A program made the position numbers and the translations under genes. Below the pieces are notes generated by a model. That model was given only the letters and a program-made list of their open reading frames with translations, searched no databases and had not been told where the DNA came from. A stretch of DNA of 64,000 nucleotides. Origin: Paulownia fortunei. Its lineage: Eukaryota > Streptophyta > Magnoliopsida > Lamiales > Paulowniaceae. Location of the stretch: contig JAGSPU010000052.1 of NCBI GenBank assembly GCA_019321725.1, forward strand, positions 558,001 through 622,000. Direction: 5' to 3'. Positions 62,443 through 64,000 of this stretch are shown here, piece by piece (position 1 is the stretch's first letter; the number at the start of each line of letters is the position of its first letter).

Positions 62443-64000
62443 ATGAAACTCAGTTCACAGACCTCTGATATACTGAAAAGCAACAAGCTTTTTTTTTCCT
62501 GTACCCTTTGCCTTATTCCAAATATCGGGAAAAGGATATCCATGAGCACATTACAGAAACTTAGAATACCTCATGTTCTCAAATGGGTTCCTTTATTATG
62601 CGCAGAAAATAACGTTAGATCATCAAAATCCAATTTTTATGTTAATGAGTCATACCATCTTTTACAACACCTTAGGTTCTTTGGAACAGAAAGTGATGTT
62701 AATTCGAAAAATGGTGGAAATCTTGGTGAACTAGCAAAAAAATCACGTGTAGTAAGAAGAGAAGCTCAAGCTGCTTTATTAGACTACTTTCATTTCACTA
62801 GGAGTTTGCAGATCATGGATGCTGAGAATATGAGTAAAAATGCCCCCGAGTTTTTTGATAGGTTGTTGAAGAGAGTGGATATACATGATGCCAAAGTTGG
62901 GAGCTCGATGGCTCGGTTCTTGAGGTACCATCCTGTTAATGAGTTTGAGCCATTCTTTGAGAGCATAGGTTGAAGCCTTCTGAATACTCGTCCTTTCTTC
63001 CACGAAATTTGATGTTTTTAAATGATGATCAATTATTGTTGGAGAACTATTATGTTTTGTGTAATTATGGCATTGCACGGAATAGGATAGGAAAGATTTA
63101 TAAAGAAGCTACAGAGGTTTTTCGGTATGAATATGGTGTTTTGCAATCAAAGCTTCAATCTTTTCAGAATTTGGGGTTAAAACAGTCTCTTGTTGTCAAG
63201 ATTATTGCTTCAAATCCTCATCTTTTGAGGGGAAATGTTAATCAGGAATTTGTTGAGGTTTTAGAAAAGTTAAAGAAGGTAGGTATTGAATATGAATGGC
63301 TTCAAGAGCATATATCTGTAGAGGAGTCTTACAATTGGAAATGTATGCTTGAGCTCATGTGCTTATTAAGTGAGTTGGGCTTGAGTGAGGAGCAACTAGG
63401 AGTACTGTTTACACAGCATCCTGATCTTTTGCTTGAGTGCTCTGGACGTATTACAATTTGCTTATTTGGGTTCTTGTTGAAATTCGGATCCTCGCTGAGT
63501 GACGTACAAACTGTTTTTCTTCAGTTTCCACAAATATCAGTTGTGAAATTCACCAATAATTTATGTCATTGCTACAAATTTCTTGTCGAAATTAGCATGG
63601 ATGTCCAAGATATTGGTAGGATTGTACATTCATACCCAACAGTTCTGGGTTCATGTGAACTCAAAAAAGTAAAGAGCTTACTGAGTGCATTGAACTGTGG
63701 AAAGAACAGGCTCTGTCAAATGGTCAAGGATGATCCCTGCTTGTTAAAGAAATGGGTCCTTGGAGTAAGAGTAAACCCGCTACAAGAGCAAAAGAGGGTT
63801 CTAAAAGTAAGGATGATGAAAACTAAGTTTTTGTTAAGCCTAGGCTTTGTAGAGAAGTCAAAGGATATGGAAAAGGCTCTTAAAATGTTTCGAGGCAAAG
63901 GAGTGGAACTTCAAGAGAGGTTTGATTGTTTAGTGAACTTTGGTTTGAGTCGCAAGGAAGTCATACAGATGCTCAAAGTATCTCCCCAAATTCTTAACCA
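62443..64000 (+). CDS. mTERF-family organelle protein, truncated by the window end, one frame break
   Basis: The frame opens at ATG 62443 and has a second in-frame ATG at 62542 (MSTLQKLRIPHVLKWVPLLC), which looks like a better organelle-targeting start; either is possible. It reads to a stop at 62971-62973, but shifting by one base there (GAGAGCATAGG-TTGAAG) gives an uninterrupted frame to the window edge, so one T is probably missing. Repeated helical mTERF units follow, with proline-marked cores such as GLKQSLVVKIIASNPHLLRG, LGLSEEQLGVLFTQHPDLLL, VQTVFLQFPQISVV, VQDIGRIVHSYPTVLGS and LSRKEVIQMLKVSPQILN. mTERF proteins bind organelle nucleic acids and affect transcription, splicing or ribosome assembly in plastids or mitochondria. 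The C terminus is outside the window. The position suggests the counterpart of At5g06810. Confidence 0.9.

Noticed and set aside
1..64000. CRISPR arrays, operons, phage or bacterial systems
   Set aside because: The window is plant nuclear DNA; no direct-repeat/spacer pattern or prokaryotic gene cluster is present.

Overview
The window is nuclear DNA from a flowering plant, almost certainly a eudicot. The evidence is AT-rich intergenic sequence, many short GT-AG introns, plant-specific gene families (LEA_1, DUF761 'cotton fiber' protein, MYB-CC, plant mTERF, CLE-type peptide, chloroplast enoyl-ACP reductase) and decayed insertions of plastid DNA. I cannot name the species.

Layout: (1) 74-940 is a degenerate plastid insertion (trnI-GAU 3' exon to trnA-UGC 5' exon and intron, reversed), part of it tandemly triplicated. 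(2) 2941-3546 (+) is a group-1/LEA_1 late embryogenesis abundant gene behind a cluster of ABA-response elements. (3) 4486-7657 (-) is a CCCH zinc-finger/KH RNA-binding protein. (4) 10211-14050 (+) is plastid NADH enoyl-ACP reductase (MOD1 type), 12 coding exons. (5) 15085-18565 (-) is the SMC5/6 kleisin NSE4. (6) 20372-33979 (-) is the SWR1-type chromatin remodeller PIE1, 20 coding exons plus a 2.7-kb 5'UTR intron. (7) 37-43.7 kb is intergenic with three small tandem duplications. (8) 43747-44036 (+) is a probable CLE-type peptide precursor. (9) 47729-48337 (-) is a DUF761 protein. (10) Near 50.2-50.5 kb is a second, chimeric plastid insertion (23S rRNA piece next to trnP-UGG). (11) 58969-60928 (+) is a MYB-CC (PHR1-like) transcription factor. 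(12) 62443 to beyond the window end (+) is an mTERF protein.

The genes do not form one pathway. They cover stress protection, RNA binding, fatty-acid synthesis, genome maintenance, H2A.Z deposition, peptide signalling, probable phosphate-type transcription control and organelle gene expression. From memory, the order LEA - CCCH/KH - (others) - DUF761 - MYB-CC - mTERF resembles the Arabidopsis At5g06760-At5g06810 segment, which suggests conserved microsynteny.

The strongest unusual signal is technical. Seven of the nine genes carry single-base frame breaks, 15 in all, and every one is a missing base, never an extra one. Adding one base at each site makes the exon sums divisible by three and gives family-typical lengths. 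I read this as a deletion-biased long-read assembly, not mass pseudogenisation. I found no convincing new biological system; the best biological oddities are the triplicated and chimeric plastid inserts and the CLE-like gene.
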